From Gammaproteobacteria bacterium (GTDB taxonomy: Bacteria > Pseudomonadota > Gammaproteobacteria > SZUA-140): a DNA stretch of 64,000 nt. Location: contig JAKISP010000003.1 of assembly GCA_021648525.1 (NCBI GenBank), positions 51,944 to 115,943 of the forward strand, written 5' to 3'. Below, in pieces: positions 53,236 through 60,786 of the stretch. The position numbers and the translations under genes were made by a program. Below the pieces are notes generated by a model. That model was not told the DNA's origin, ran no database searches, and saw nothing but the letters and a program-made list of their open reading frames with translations. Each line of letters begins with the position of its first letter. The stretch's first letter is position 1.

Positions 53236-53556
53236 CTATCTGTCGTTATTATCAAGCCAGGTGGGTAATATCTGAAAGCATCTGCTACAGATTCCCTGTT
53301 TCTTTTTATAATCGACCATTAGCCAGTAACACCCCCAGCCATCTTTAGTGGTGCATTGTGAGTGACTTGTGCAGCCACAACCGGCGCAGGTGATATCGGC
53401 GATTAGCATCTCAGATACCATGACGAGATTGCGTTCAGCACCCGCAACGAGTGTGAGAGCCTGTGCGCTATTCGGTTGTATCGTCGTCAGGCTGCGAGAT
53501 AGCCGATTGATATGCCAGATCAAATATTCGATGTGCTGCGTGGTGAGGTGAGTCAT
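53236..53556 (-). CDS. Small cysteine-rich protein, phage-like zinc-binding motif
   Basis: 106 residues, ATG at 53556 with AGGA 8 nt upstream. The C-terminal half has the pattern CAGCGCTSHSQC...GCYW...CSRC, a probable zinc-binding knuckle seen in many small phage and mobile-element proteins (pattern recalled, not searched). The N terminus is helical. It lies in a patch with a CI-like regulator, which fits a prophage relic. Confidence 0.6.
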   Translation of the reverse strand: MTHLTTQHIEYLIWHINRLSRSLTTIQPNSAQALTLVAGAERNLVMVSEMLIADITCAGCGCTSHSQCTTKDGWGCYWLMVDYKKKQGICSRCFQILPTWLDNNDR

Positions 53557-53612
53557 ACAGGGTTCCTTTTTTATTGCTGCGGTGCTGACGTCCTGCCATT
53601 AATGGCTTTTTG

Positions 53613-53882
53613 TTAAATATTGTCGTATTCATCCCATAGCGCCAGTGGGTCGCCATCCCACCCTTTTTCCATCAGCATTTGCTCAATTGTTTTTCGTGTT
53701 AGCAGAATATTACCGTGTGACGTGGTGAGAGATTCCTGCAGATCAAGCGCGCGCTTAACCGTATGTCCGTTGCCTTCGATGCGGGAGGCGATGTGGCTGC
53801 GTTTAATATCATAGAAACGCATCAGCTGAATGACGTACAATTCAAAACGGTCACTATCTTTTTGATTTGGTGGCTGTTTCAT
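53613..53882 (-). CDS. Small hypothetical protein divergent from the CI-like regulator
   Basis: 89 residues from the ATG at 53882. Helical and charged, with an acidic C terminus (DGDPLALWDEYDNI). The RSHIASRIEGNGHTVKRAL segment could be a small DNA-binding helix pair but no family is recognised. AGGAG lies about 12 nt upstream, somewhat far; a TTG at 53921 is the alternative. Divergent from the repressor, sharing the operator region. Confidence 0.5.
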   Translation of the reverse strand: MKQPPNQKDSDRFELYVIQLMRFYDIKRSHIASRIEGNGHTVKRALDLQESLTTSHGNILLTRKTIEQMLMEKGWDGDPLALWDEYDNI

Positions 53883-53935
53883 GTCGAATAATAGCTCCTT
53901 TACTGTTCGATATTGAATCAATAATATTTGATTAT

Positions 53936-53949
53936 GAATATAAATATTC
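53936..53949. promoter_or_regulatory. Palindromic operator candidate upstream of the CI-like gene
   Basis: GAATAT-AA-ATATTC, a perfect inverted repeat, with a further half-site-like GAATAT at about 53957. It lies in the divergent AT-rich intergenic region 53883-53987, where a CI-type repressor would bind. Confidence 0.5.
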
Positions 53950-53987
53950 CAAAAAGAATATCAAGTCAAGGAATTGATTGATTAAAC

Positions 53988-54446
53988 GTGAAAAATTTTG
54001 CCGAAGAGATCATTGAGCGCATCAAACAGGCCGAATCGTTACGCTACGATACGGAGGTTGCCATTGTGCTGGGGGCAGAAAAGCAGCATGTGGGGCCGTG
54101 GAAAGCGCGCGGACAGATTCCGTGGGAACGCCTGCTGGAATATGCGCGTAAAAGCGGCGTATCGCTTGACTACCTGATACTGGGTCGAGGGCCAGTGCGT
54201 GTCGCTGGGATCGGTATTGGTGAAGACACCGAACATTATGGTTTGATCGAGATCGATAAAGCACTTCTGACCAGCGTCATCACGATGATTGATGAGGTGT
54301 GTGAGGCGAGAGGGCTGGAGAGTCGCGGAAAGCGTAAGGCACTGCTGGTGGCACTGGCCTATCGAAGTAGTGCCAGGGCACAGGGTAGCGAACCCGATCG
54401 GCAGGAAATTGAAGAGTTAATCGATCTCTCGATTGCCGAACAGTAA
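53988..54446 (+). CDS. CI-type phage repressor-like transcriptional regulator
   Basis: 152 residues with a GTG start. The N terminus has the bacteriophage CI helix-turn-helix pattern (AIVLGAEKQHVGPWKARGQI, SGVSLDYLILGRGP). The C-terminal part (~65-150) is helical and lacks a LexA-type protease Ser/Lys pair that I can see. A stand-alone CI-like regulator facing a small gene across an operator is typical of prophage relics and domesticated switches. Confidence 0.75.
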   Translation: MKNFAEEIIERIKQAESLRYDTEVAIVLGAEKQHVGPWKARGQIPWERLLEYARKSGVSLDYLILGRGPVRVAGIGIGEDTEHYGLIEIDKALLTSVITMIDEVCEARGLESRGKRKALLVALAYRSSARAQGSEPDRQEIEELIDLSIAEQ

Positions 54447-54553
54447 ATCCCATCGCGACGCCTTTTTTACTCGTGATTGCATTGTGCAAAGGCCTCTCTG
54501 AATGCCTCTTGCTGTGTCAGAATAGAATTTATCGATAAAAATGAGTGATGTTG

Positions 54554-55879
54554 ATGAAAGAATTATGGCAGTGGGTCTATTTTCTATTGTGCGCTATGTT
54601 GTTAGCCAGCTGCGTTGTTATACCGGAAGAGGATGCGCAGCGCCAGGCAACACTGGTTTACTCCGCTAATCTTGATGGCGAGCTAGAGCCGTGTGGTTGC
54701 AGTGAGTTTGGTAATCAGGGTGGCATCAAGCGGCGTGTGAGTAAAATTGATGAACTGCGATTGGCGAACCCGGATCTCTTTCTGGTCTCGGCGGGCGGTT
54801 TGTTGATTAGTGACCTGCCGCAGGACCGGCTTACCAGCGACTATATTCTTAAAGGGCTGGCGGCGCTCAGCTACGACGCGGTCGGCGTGCAGTGGCGAGA
54901 CCTCGCCTTTGGCGCGGCATTTCTGCAGCCGTACCCACTACCGTTGGTGGTGAGCAACTGGAACGGCGAGGTCTTTGCGGCTGAGAAACAGATTCAACGT
55001 GGTGATGTGACGTTGCGTTATTTTCAGTGGCTTGATCCGGCGCAGGCTCCTCTGAATTCGATGAGGGGCGCGATGCAGAACAGCCATGCGCAGGTGGCGA
55101 GCGAGACGGCTCATCTTACGGCGCGACTGCAAAGCGCACGTGCGCAGGGCGAGGTGACATTGCTGGCGACCACCTTGTCACTGGCAGATGCACAGCAGCA
55201 GTTACCGCTGGCAGATGTCTCGATTTTGATTATCGAATCCAATTATGAACTGTATGTTGATCCAGTGTTGATCGAGGGGGTGCTGGTATTGCAGCCTGGT
55301 TCTCGTGGTATGCGGTTGGCGTCTCTCGATTTTAAGATCGATCAGGCGGGGCGTGTCACACAGTGGCAGCATGAGGTGTTGCCGCTGCCACCAGAGGTAA
55401 AAGATGCACCGCGCATGGCCGCGTGGTATGACGCCTATAATGCACAGGTGAAGGCCGCCTATAAAAAGAGCGTCGCACTACGCAAGGCGCAAAAGTCGGG
55501 CGAAAGCCCTTTTGCAGGGGCAAAGTCGTGTAAGGTGTGTCACCAGACAGAACATAAGGCGTGGACTCAATCGCGCCATAGTGATGCCTTTTATACATTG
55601 ATGGATGTGAATAAAGCGTTTGACCCGAACTGCATTGGTTGCCATACGGTTGGTTTTAATCGTGATGGTGGTTTTATCGACCCAGGGTCTACGTCGGATC
55701 TGATGCATGTACAGTGTGAATCCTGCCACGGCGCAGCGCGTGCACATGTTGCATCCGGCGGGCAGACACCGGTCGAACATGCGCAAAGAGCAAAGGTAGC
55801 GATGTGTGTGCAGTGTCATAACGCAACGCATAGTCCGCTGTTTGATGTGACCGACTACTGGCCGAAAATCCAGCATTGA
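54554..55879 (+). CDS. Lipoprotein with tetraheme cytochrome c domain
   Basis: About 441 residues. The N-terminal lipobox MLLASC (Cys ~20) predicts an outer-membrane or periplasmic lipoprotein. Residues ~30-290 form a domain with the LEPCGCSEFGNQGGIKRR motif, which resembles UshA/metallophosphatase-like regions found in multiheme proteins. The C-terminal half has four CxxCH haem motifs (CKVCH, CIGCH, CESCH, CVQCH), as in cytochrome c554-type electron carriers. The downstream monohaem cytochrome gene is probably functionally linked. Start at 54554; GTG at 54545 is possible. Confidence 0.85.
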   Translation: MKELWQWVYFLLCAMLLASCVVIPEEDAQRQATLVYSANLDGELEPCGCSEFGNQGGIKRRVSKIDELRLANPDLFLVSAGGLLISDLPQDRLTSDYILKGLAALSYDAVGVQWRDLAFGAAFLQPYPLPLVVSNWNGEVFAAEKQIQRGDVTLRYFQWLDPAQAPLNSMRGAMQNSHAQVASETAHLTARLQSARAQGEVTLLATTLSLADAQQQLPLADVSILIIESNYELYVDPVLIEGVLVLQPGSRGMRLASLDFKIDQAGRVTQWQHEVLPLPPEVKDAPRMAAWYDAYNAQVKAAYKKSVALRKAQKSGESPFAGAKSCKVCHQTEHKAWTQSRHSDAFYTLMDVNKAFDPNCIGCHTVGFNRDGGFIDPGSTSDLMHVQCESCHGAARAHVASGGQTPVEHAQRAKVAMCVQCHNATHSPLFDVTDYWPKIQH

Positions 55880-55951
55880 GCAGCGATGCACCGTGAGTGA
55901 TACCTGGGTACAATGGCTCTGGTTTTAAAGGCTTTAATGAACAGGGGTTGA

Positions 55952-56281
55952 ATGTGTATGAGGTATCTTGCAATTGCCGCGGCGATAATAGTGATCCTGG
56001 CTGGGGTGATCTTCAATACGGCGGGTAAAAAGATGATGCAGGCGACCAGTGGTGATGGGCCGGTGGTGGTGTTGCCTGAGCCGGATTCTACTGGCGCGAG
56101 GCTATTTAAACAATATTGTGCGCAGTGCCACGGGTTGCCTGAGATCGATACTCATACCGCTGCAGACTGGCCTCGGGCAGTTGAACGCATGATGACCAAT
56201 ATGTCGGCAAGTGGTCAGCAGATGCCGAGTGAGGGTGAACGTAATTTGATTCGGGCATATCTGGTCAGGCACGCTAAGTAA
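55952..56281 (+). CDS. Monohaem c-type cytochrome
   Basis: 109 residues. An N-terminal hydrophobic segment (AIAAAIIVILAGVIF) anchors or exports it; a single CAQCH haem site lies near residue 55, with Met ligand candidates in SASGQQMPSEGE. AGGGG is upstream of the ATG at 55952. It lies between the tetraheme gene and ampD and looks like a small electron carrier. Confidence 0.85.
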   Translation: MCMRYLAIAAAIIVILAGVIFNTAGKKMMQATSGDGPVVVLPEPDSTGARLFKQYCAQCHGLPEIDTHTAADWPRAVERMMTNMSASGQQMPSEGERNLIRAYLVRHAK

Positions 56282-56291
56282 CATAGAGTAG

Positions 56292-56864
56292 ATGATGTCG
56301 AATATGATTGATAACGGCTGGTTGGCGACTGCTTGCCGTCGGCTATCCGCCAATTGTGATGAGCGCCCGCAGAATAGCGAGGTAGACCTGATTGTGATTC
56401 ATGGCATTAGCCTGCCGCCGGGACAGTTTGGTGAGGGCTGGATTGAAGACCTTTTCTGTAACCAGCTAGACCCCACCGCACACCCCTCTTTTGCTGATAT
56501 CGGTGAACTGCACGTCTCTGCACATGTGTTGATTCGCCGTGATGGATCAGTGGTCCAGTTTGTCCCCTTTGATAAACGTGCCTGGCATGCCGGTGAGTCT
56601 AGTTTTGAAGGACGTGAGCGCTGCAATGATTTCTCCATCGGGATTGAGCTTGAAGGTACCGATGTACTTGCGTATGACCCGGCACAGTACCGTGTGCTGG
56701 CGCGCCTGGTCTGTCTGTTGATGCGTTGCTATCCGGGCGTTACACCAGAGCGCATTGTGGGACATAGTGAGGTGGCACCCGGACGCAAAACCGACCCCGG
56801 CGCATCATTTGACTGGCCAATGTTTCGCGCCATGTTGCAAAATGATATCTCCTCGGTGGACTAA
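56292..56864 (+). CDS. ampD: N-acetylmuramyl-L-alanine amidase AmpD
   Basis: Cytosolic amidase recycling anhydromuropeptides and, in many bacteria, controlling ampC induction. 190 residues with zinc ligands in DLIVIHGISLPPG (His ~34), GHSEVAPGRKTDPG (His ~150, Asp ~160) and FDWPMFRAML at the C terminus. Typical AmpD length. Confidence 0.95.
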   Translation: MMSNMIDNGWLATACRRLSANCDERPQNSEVDLIVIHGISLPPGQFGEGWIEDLFCNQLDPTAHPSFADIGELHVSAHVLIRRDGSVVQFVPFDKRAWHAGESSFEGRERCNDFSIGIELEGTDVLAYDPAQYRVLARLVCLLMRCYPGVTPERIVGHSEVAPGRKTDPGASFDWPMFRAMLQNDISSVD

Positions 56865-56869
56865 GCAAG

Positions 56870-57472
56870 ATGCCGGTGGTGACGATTGATTTAATGCGCC
56901 ATGGTGAGCCGCTCGGGGGCAGCCGCTACCGAGGGCAGATTGATGACCCGTTGAGCGATAAAGGGTGGCAGCAGATGCGCGATGCAGTGGTGGGGCACTC
57001 ACCGTGGGATGCGATTGTGACTTCGCCGTTGATACGTTGTTGTGCTTTTGCAGAAGCGTTGGCGGACGCACAGCAATTGCCGCTTGCTGTTGAAGCGGGT
57101 TTTAAAGAAGTTGGCTTTGGCTCATGGGAGGGCAAGACGCGTGCCGAGCTAGCCGAGACCAACCCGCAACAACTGCAGCAATTTTACCAGGACCCAGTTA
57201 AATATCGCCCCGAGGGTGCAGAACCGTTAGCCGGTTTTTCGGCACGTGTTGCAGCGGCATGGCAGCGGATGGTGGATGCGCAACATGGCGAGCATCTGCT
57301 AATAGTGGCACATGCCGGAGTGATTCGAGTATTGATCTGTCATGTGCTCGGCCTGCCGGTTGAGCAGATGTTTCGTCTACAGATCTCTAATGCGTCGATC
57401 TCACGTATTATATTAGACCCGGCACGTCCGCCCGTGTTGCAATTTCATAACGGACGGCCGGGCATTTTTTGA
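56870..57472 (+). CDS. Histidine phosphatase family protein (CobC/GpmB-like)
   Basis: 200 residues. The RHG motif (LMRHGEPLGGSRYRGQ) carries the phospho-His near residue 10 and the second His is in VAHAGVIRVL. RYRGQxDxPLS is typical of alpha-ribazole phosphatase (CobC) in cobalamin synthesis. No other cobalamin genes are near, so the substrate is uncertain. Confidence 0.85.
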   Translation: MPVVTIDLMRHGEPLGGSRYRGQIDDPLSDKGWQQMRDAVVGHSPWDAIVTSPLIRCCAFAEALADAQQLPLAVEAGFKEVGFGSWEGKTRAELAETNPQQLQQFYQDPVKYRPEGAEPLAGFSARVAAAWQRMVDAQHGEHLLIVAHAGVIRVLICHVLGLPVEQMFRLQISNASISRIILDPARPPVLQFHNGRPGIF

Positions 57473-57490
57473 ATCGTACTATTACTGAAA

Positions 57491-58258
57491 TTAGCCCTGT
57501 TTGGCGGCGATCTCTTTTAATTGTGGTGTGTTGATCCCGGCTCTGGCGGCTAAGGTTAATGTGCGTGCCAGCCTGGCGGGGGCTGAGCGGCCCATGCACT
57601 TATGTGTTTTATCGCCATCAAAGGCCTCCACCATGCCATCGATCAATTTTGTGCGTGGTAAGCTTTTACCTGTAAGGTGCGCCTGGATGTCGATGATCTC
57701 ATCGGCAACGGTACTCGCAAATTTACGATGGTCTGCCCATAGCTCACCAACGTTCCCGCCCGTCACAATCCCAGCTATGTTTGAAGTCAGGATGTAGACG
57801 TTCTTTCGTACCAGCTCATAAAGCAGTTCGTCATCATTGTTAAGCACATTGCATGCGATATCGATTGAGTTCAGCCCATCGTTAATTAATTTGGCGTGCG
57901 GGCCAAACACAGGGGATGGGATGATTACTTTGCTATCTTGCCCTTTTTTCTTTTCAAACCAGACCGAGATGACCGTTGGTTTTTCAAATGGATGTTGTTG
58001 CCAGTCACACGGCAGTAGTTCATTTTGTAATAGCGCCAGTTTGTTGTGCCATGGCTGAGGAATCTGTTCCAGGATCGGATGGAGATCGCCTTCTGCGACG
58101 GCAACGAGCACCAGCTCGGGTTCAGGTATCGTGATGGCTGCCGTGGCAATATCTTCATTGCGAGTGATGGGATAGACCGGGTGTCCGTTGCGAAGAAAGC
58201 CACGTGCAAACACACTTCCCATCTCTCCAATACCGATAACAACGACTGCTGATTTCAT
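57491..58258 (-). CDS. NAD(P)-binding Rossmann protein, ketopantoate-reductase-like
   Basis: 255 residues with N-terminal VVIGIGEMGSVFARGFLRN (GxGxxG dinucleotide loop) and a helical C-terminal half typical of 6-phosphogluconate dehydrogenase/ketopantoate reductase folds. The substrate is not readable from sequence. Convergent with the phosphatase gene. Confidence 0.7.
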   Translation of the reverse strand: MKSAVVVIGIGEMGSVFARGFLRNGHPVYPITRNEDIATAAITIPEPELVLVAVAEGDLHPILEQIPQPWHNKLALLQNELLPCDWQQHPFEKPTVISVWFEKKKGQDSKVIIPSPVFGPHAKLINDGLNSIDIACNVLNNDDELLYELVRKNVYILTSNIAGIVTGGNVGELWADHRKFASTVADEIIDIQAHLTGKSLPRTKLIDGMVEAFDGDKTHKCMGRSAPARLARTLTLAARAGINTPQLKEIAAKQG

Positions 58259-58642
58259 TTTATCTCCAATGGGTTTTATCTAATGAGTACTTTCATGCTT
58301 TGCCAATAATTGTTTGAGGATAATTCTGGGAAAAATCAGTTGAATCACGATTGCTAGCACACACACACACATCTTGATGCATCTGGAAAATTCAATAATT
58401 TTCCCATTAACAACAAGGTGGCTACGAATTTTTAAATTCACTATGTACATCAATACCCAGAAGGCAGACCGTATCTTGCACTATAAATTCGCGTCCAACC
58501 AGGGGAGGGATGTTAACACCCCTGGTATGAGGCCCTAAAGTTTTCTACAAAAATAGTTATCGCTTACGAGGGGATAACAACACTCACAATGAAGTGGTTT
58601 TATAGCGGATTCAATAAAAATAATGATATCGATTGATACTGC
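58259..58642. other. Intergenic region with an 8-bp inverted repeat
   Basis: 384 bp without a convincing gene. It contains ACCAGGGG/CCCCTGGT (58498-58505 and 58519-58526) around an 8-bp palindrome TGTTAACA, which lies about 120 bp from the transposase stop. It could be a REP-like hairpin that the adjacent RAYT-like protein recognises, but no repeated copies were found in the window. Confidence 0.45.
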
Positions 58643-59638
58643 CTAAGAAAAGTAATATTCACAATTTCGAATGCCGGGAGTGCGTTGATAATCCAGCGCC
58701 TGACAGGCTTTTTTTAGTTTTAAGCCACTGCCCACCAGTGACTTAAAACGGGTCTCAAAATGGTTGATCAAATGATCCCAATGGTCAGGATCAATATTTA
58801 ACCGCGCCAGTATCGGCGGGCACTGGCTACCAATATTTTTCCGTTTGCCCTTGCGAAGGATGCGCCGACTCCAGTCCACCAACTCAAGATAGTCGGTTAA
58901 TTTAAACGCTAATCCAGATGGCATCTCATCGCGAGGATTTCCAACAAAGGGAAACAGTCCCTTAGCCTGCTGCTGTGGATGGTTTGCAATATGGGCTGTT
59001 TGAGCCTGAGCAATGCGCTTTTTAATGCTGGTATGTTTTGATGCCCCAGGTGTCTTCGCCATACCGGTTCGAACCGGGTTCAAATCAACATAGGCCAGGC
59101 AGGCCATCAAGGCCGCCTCATCCAGTAGCGCCTGTGACTTGAAACGCGCTTCCCAAAAGCGCCCGGTGCATTCATCCTCTGCATTCGCCTGCCGTGCAAT
59201 GCTTTCGTTAAGCACGCGCATAAACCAGCTGATATCAGTTAGCCGTTCACGCCATAATGTGATGCTATCATTCAACACCTTGCGTTCAGCACGGTTCATC
59301 GATTCCCCACGCAGATAGCGTTGCGACAACCGGTTACCCGAAAAAAGCTGGTGCCAGCGACGAATCACCTCATCAACAGGCCACTCCACTGCTCGCGGCT
59401 GATCCACAAACACCACCACATGATAACGGTTTGGCATCACTGCATAACCACACAGCTCAATCGAAAATATTTTTGACAGGCAATAGAGCTTATCTTCAAT
59501 CCACTGGCCACGGTGTTCAAAGTTGCGAGCCGTGGCAGCATCCTTACCACACAAAAAAGCATGGCGAACGGAGCGCGAGACACAGTGATAGTAGGCGGTA
59601 TTTGCCAGCAATACCTGAGAGTAGCGGGGTTTGGACAT
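58643..59638 (-). CDS. REP-associated tyrosine transposase-like protein (Y1_Tnp/IS200 family)
   Basis: 331 residues of the long RAYT type. The catalytic tyrosine candidate is Tyr183 in LAYVDLNPVRT. The HUH metal motif reads MPN-Arg71-Tyr-His73, so the first His of the expected NHYH is an Arg (codon CGT at 59426-59428). The C-terminal domain is the usual helical extension. RAYTs act on REP palindromes as single strands. Either it is catalytically crippled or Arg is tolerated; the frame is otherwise intact and full length. Confidence 0.85.
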   Translation of the reverse strand: MSKPRYSQVLLANTAYYHCVSRSVRHAFLCGKDAATARNFEHRGQWIEDKLYCLSKIFSIELCGYAVMPNRYHVVVFVDQPRAVEWPVDEVIRRWHQLFSGNRLSQRYLRGESMNRAERKVLNDSITLWRERLTDISWFMRVLNESIARQANAEDECTGRFWEARFKSQALLDEAALMACLAYVDLNPVRTGMAKTPGASKHTSIKKRIAQAQTAHIANHPQQQAKGLFPFVGNPRDEMPSGLAFKLTDYLELVDWSRRILRKGKRKNIGSQCPPILARLNIDPDHWDHLINHFETRFKSLVGSGLKLKKACQALDYQRTPGIRNCEYYFS

Positions 59639-59721
59639 TGGTCATTCCTTGACGTAATGGGCTGAAATCCTGATAGATATAATTTATAGTTGAATGCTTA
59701 TGTTGTCAATCTTTATGATGG

Positions 59722-59910
59722 GTGTCTTCTTTGAATGATAAAAAGGGTGCCCCCGGACTCAACAAGGTTACAGCGGCAGACTATGCTGAACAGCTTGAAG
59801 AGAACCTTGTAGAGCTACACCAACGGCTACGTAGGGGTGAGAAACCACGTAACACCATCTCATCAATCATCCGTTGGCGTAATTGTGTCATGACTTATCT
59901 CCTTTTTTGA
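59722..59910 (+). pseudogene. Remnant of a group II intron reverse transcriptase (LtrA-type) N terminus
   Basis: A short frame whose first ~40 residues (KKGAPGLNKVTAADYAEQLE, then ENLVELHQRLRRGEKP) match the start of the group II intron RT domain (apG-DGVT...LE.nL..Lh.Rl.rG). The conserved Asp of GVDGVT is Asn (GLNKVT), and the RT stops before the catalytic YADD region. The rest of the frame is unrelated. A decayed intron or recombination scar beside the integron array, on the same strand as the intact-looking intron at the right edge. Confidence 0.65.
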
Positions 59911-59994
59911 GCAGCCCTGATGGGCCATGAGATAAGTATGAAACGATATTACGGGAAGAGGTACTCTTTTAAAAAGCTCCGCGTAAGCGGTTTA

Positions 59995-60094
59995 GTTCAA
60001 CGTCGCAAATCACCGGCGGTTAAAAGTGGTGTAGCTGTAGCGCAGCGGAAGCCGCGCCGCTTTTTACCGTCCGAGTGAATTTTCCTTGTTAGGC
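59995..60094 (-). other. attC site 1 (terminal cassette, 100 bp)
   Basis: On the minus strand: R'' GCCTAAC (60088-60094) and R' GTTGAAC (59995-60001), both exact fits to RYYYAAC and GTTRRRY. Inside, CGGxCGGTAAAAAG pairs with CTTTTAACCGxCGG, with unpaired extrahelical bases, as needed for folding of the bottom strand. It is 100 bp downstream of the stop of the immunity-like gene. Confidence 0.8.
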
Positions 60095-60116
60095 TTTTTT
60101 AACCACATTAACATGC

Positions 60117-60156
60117 ATATTTGAATATTTGAATATTTGAATATTTGAATATTTTG
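60117..60156. repeat. 8-bp tandem repeat ATATTTGA (about five copies)
   Basis: Four perfect copies of ATATTTGA (60117-60148) and a partial fifth, between attC 1 and the stop at 60196. Low-complexity, AT-rich; likely variable by slipped replication. The only repeat in the 3' region of the terminal cassette. Confidence 0.9.
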
Positions 60157-60195
60157 TCATTATTTATTTTTATCTCAAAACAAATTTATGAAAAA

Positions 60196-60771
60196 CTAAA
60201 CTTGATATTCCTCAGGTTTGTAAAACAAACAACCTGTGATGCCCGCATTTAAAATGGCATCTTTTACACTTTGGTGAACGACTGGAAGTGTAGTGCGATT
60301 TAATAGTCTGAATATCTTTAATTCTAGTGGAATTTTTGTTTCATCTAAAACAAGCTTATCAATAAACTCTATCGTACCGCTATCATAGAATGTTAGATCA
60401 GACTTATCTTTATCAACACAATCAACAAGACCTACCACATTTGCAATTTTATAATTTGTATAAATTTTGCTATCTTTTGGACTAATTATGTCAAAATCAA
60501 AATATTGAATATTATCCACCATAACCTTATGAAGTAATTCGCACAATCGAGCAGAAAATACCAAACCACAGACTTCATCTATACTCAAATGATCGGTCAT
60601 TTCCCCCATGTGACTATCGCTATTTAAGGTTAAAATTATTTTTGGAATGGAGGCAGTAACGGGAATTCCATCATCAAAAGAAATTTCACCACCTAAATCT
60701 AAATTAACATCCCCCGACAAGTCAGCATCGTTGTCTTCGTTTACAAATTCATTAGAAAGTATCCAGTACAT
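60196..60771 (-). CDS. Probable immunity protein, Imm11 (DUF1629)-like
   Basis: 191 residues, acidic. It starts 15 bp downstream of the toxin gene stop on the same strand, the usual effector-immunity order. The C-terminal half (LELKIFRLLNRTTLPVVHQS, then VKDAILNAGITGCLFYKP) follows the Imm11/MXAN_0049 pattern: a segment on the hydrophobic fold then helix and GITG.xF. This family is known beside AHH-type toxins. Family assignment is from pattern memory. Both genes share one integron cassette. Confidence 0.65.
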   Translation of the reverse strand: MYWILSNEFVNEDNDADLSGDVNLDLGGEISFDDGIPVTASIPKIILTLNSDSHMGEMTDHLSIDEVCGLVFSARLCELLHKVMVDNIQYFDFDIISPKDSKIYTNYKIANVVGLVDCVDKDKSDLTFYDSGTIEFIDKLVLDETKIPLELKIFRLLNRTTLPVVHQSVKDAILNAGITGCLFYKPEEYQV

Positions 60772-60786
60772 AATTTTACCTTAAGG

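Noticed and set aside
59920..60078. A 52-codon plus-strand frame, Arg/Lys-rich, beside the reverse-transcriptase scar
   Set aside because: It runs straight through attC 1 and has no ribosome site; the basic composition reflects the attC arms.
60117..60156. Possible CRISPR array
   Set aside because: The unit is only 8 bp with no spacers, so it is a simple tandem repeat.
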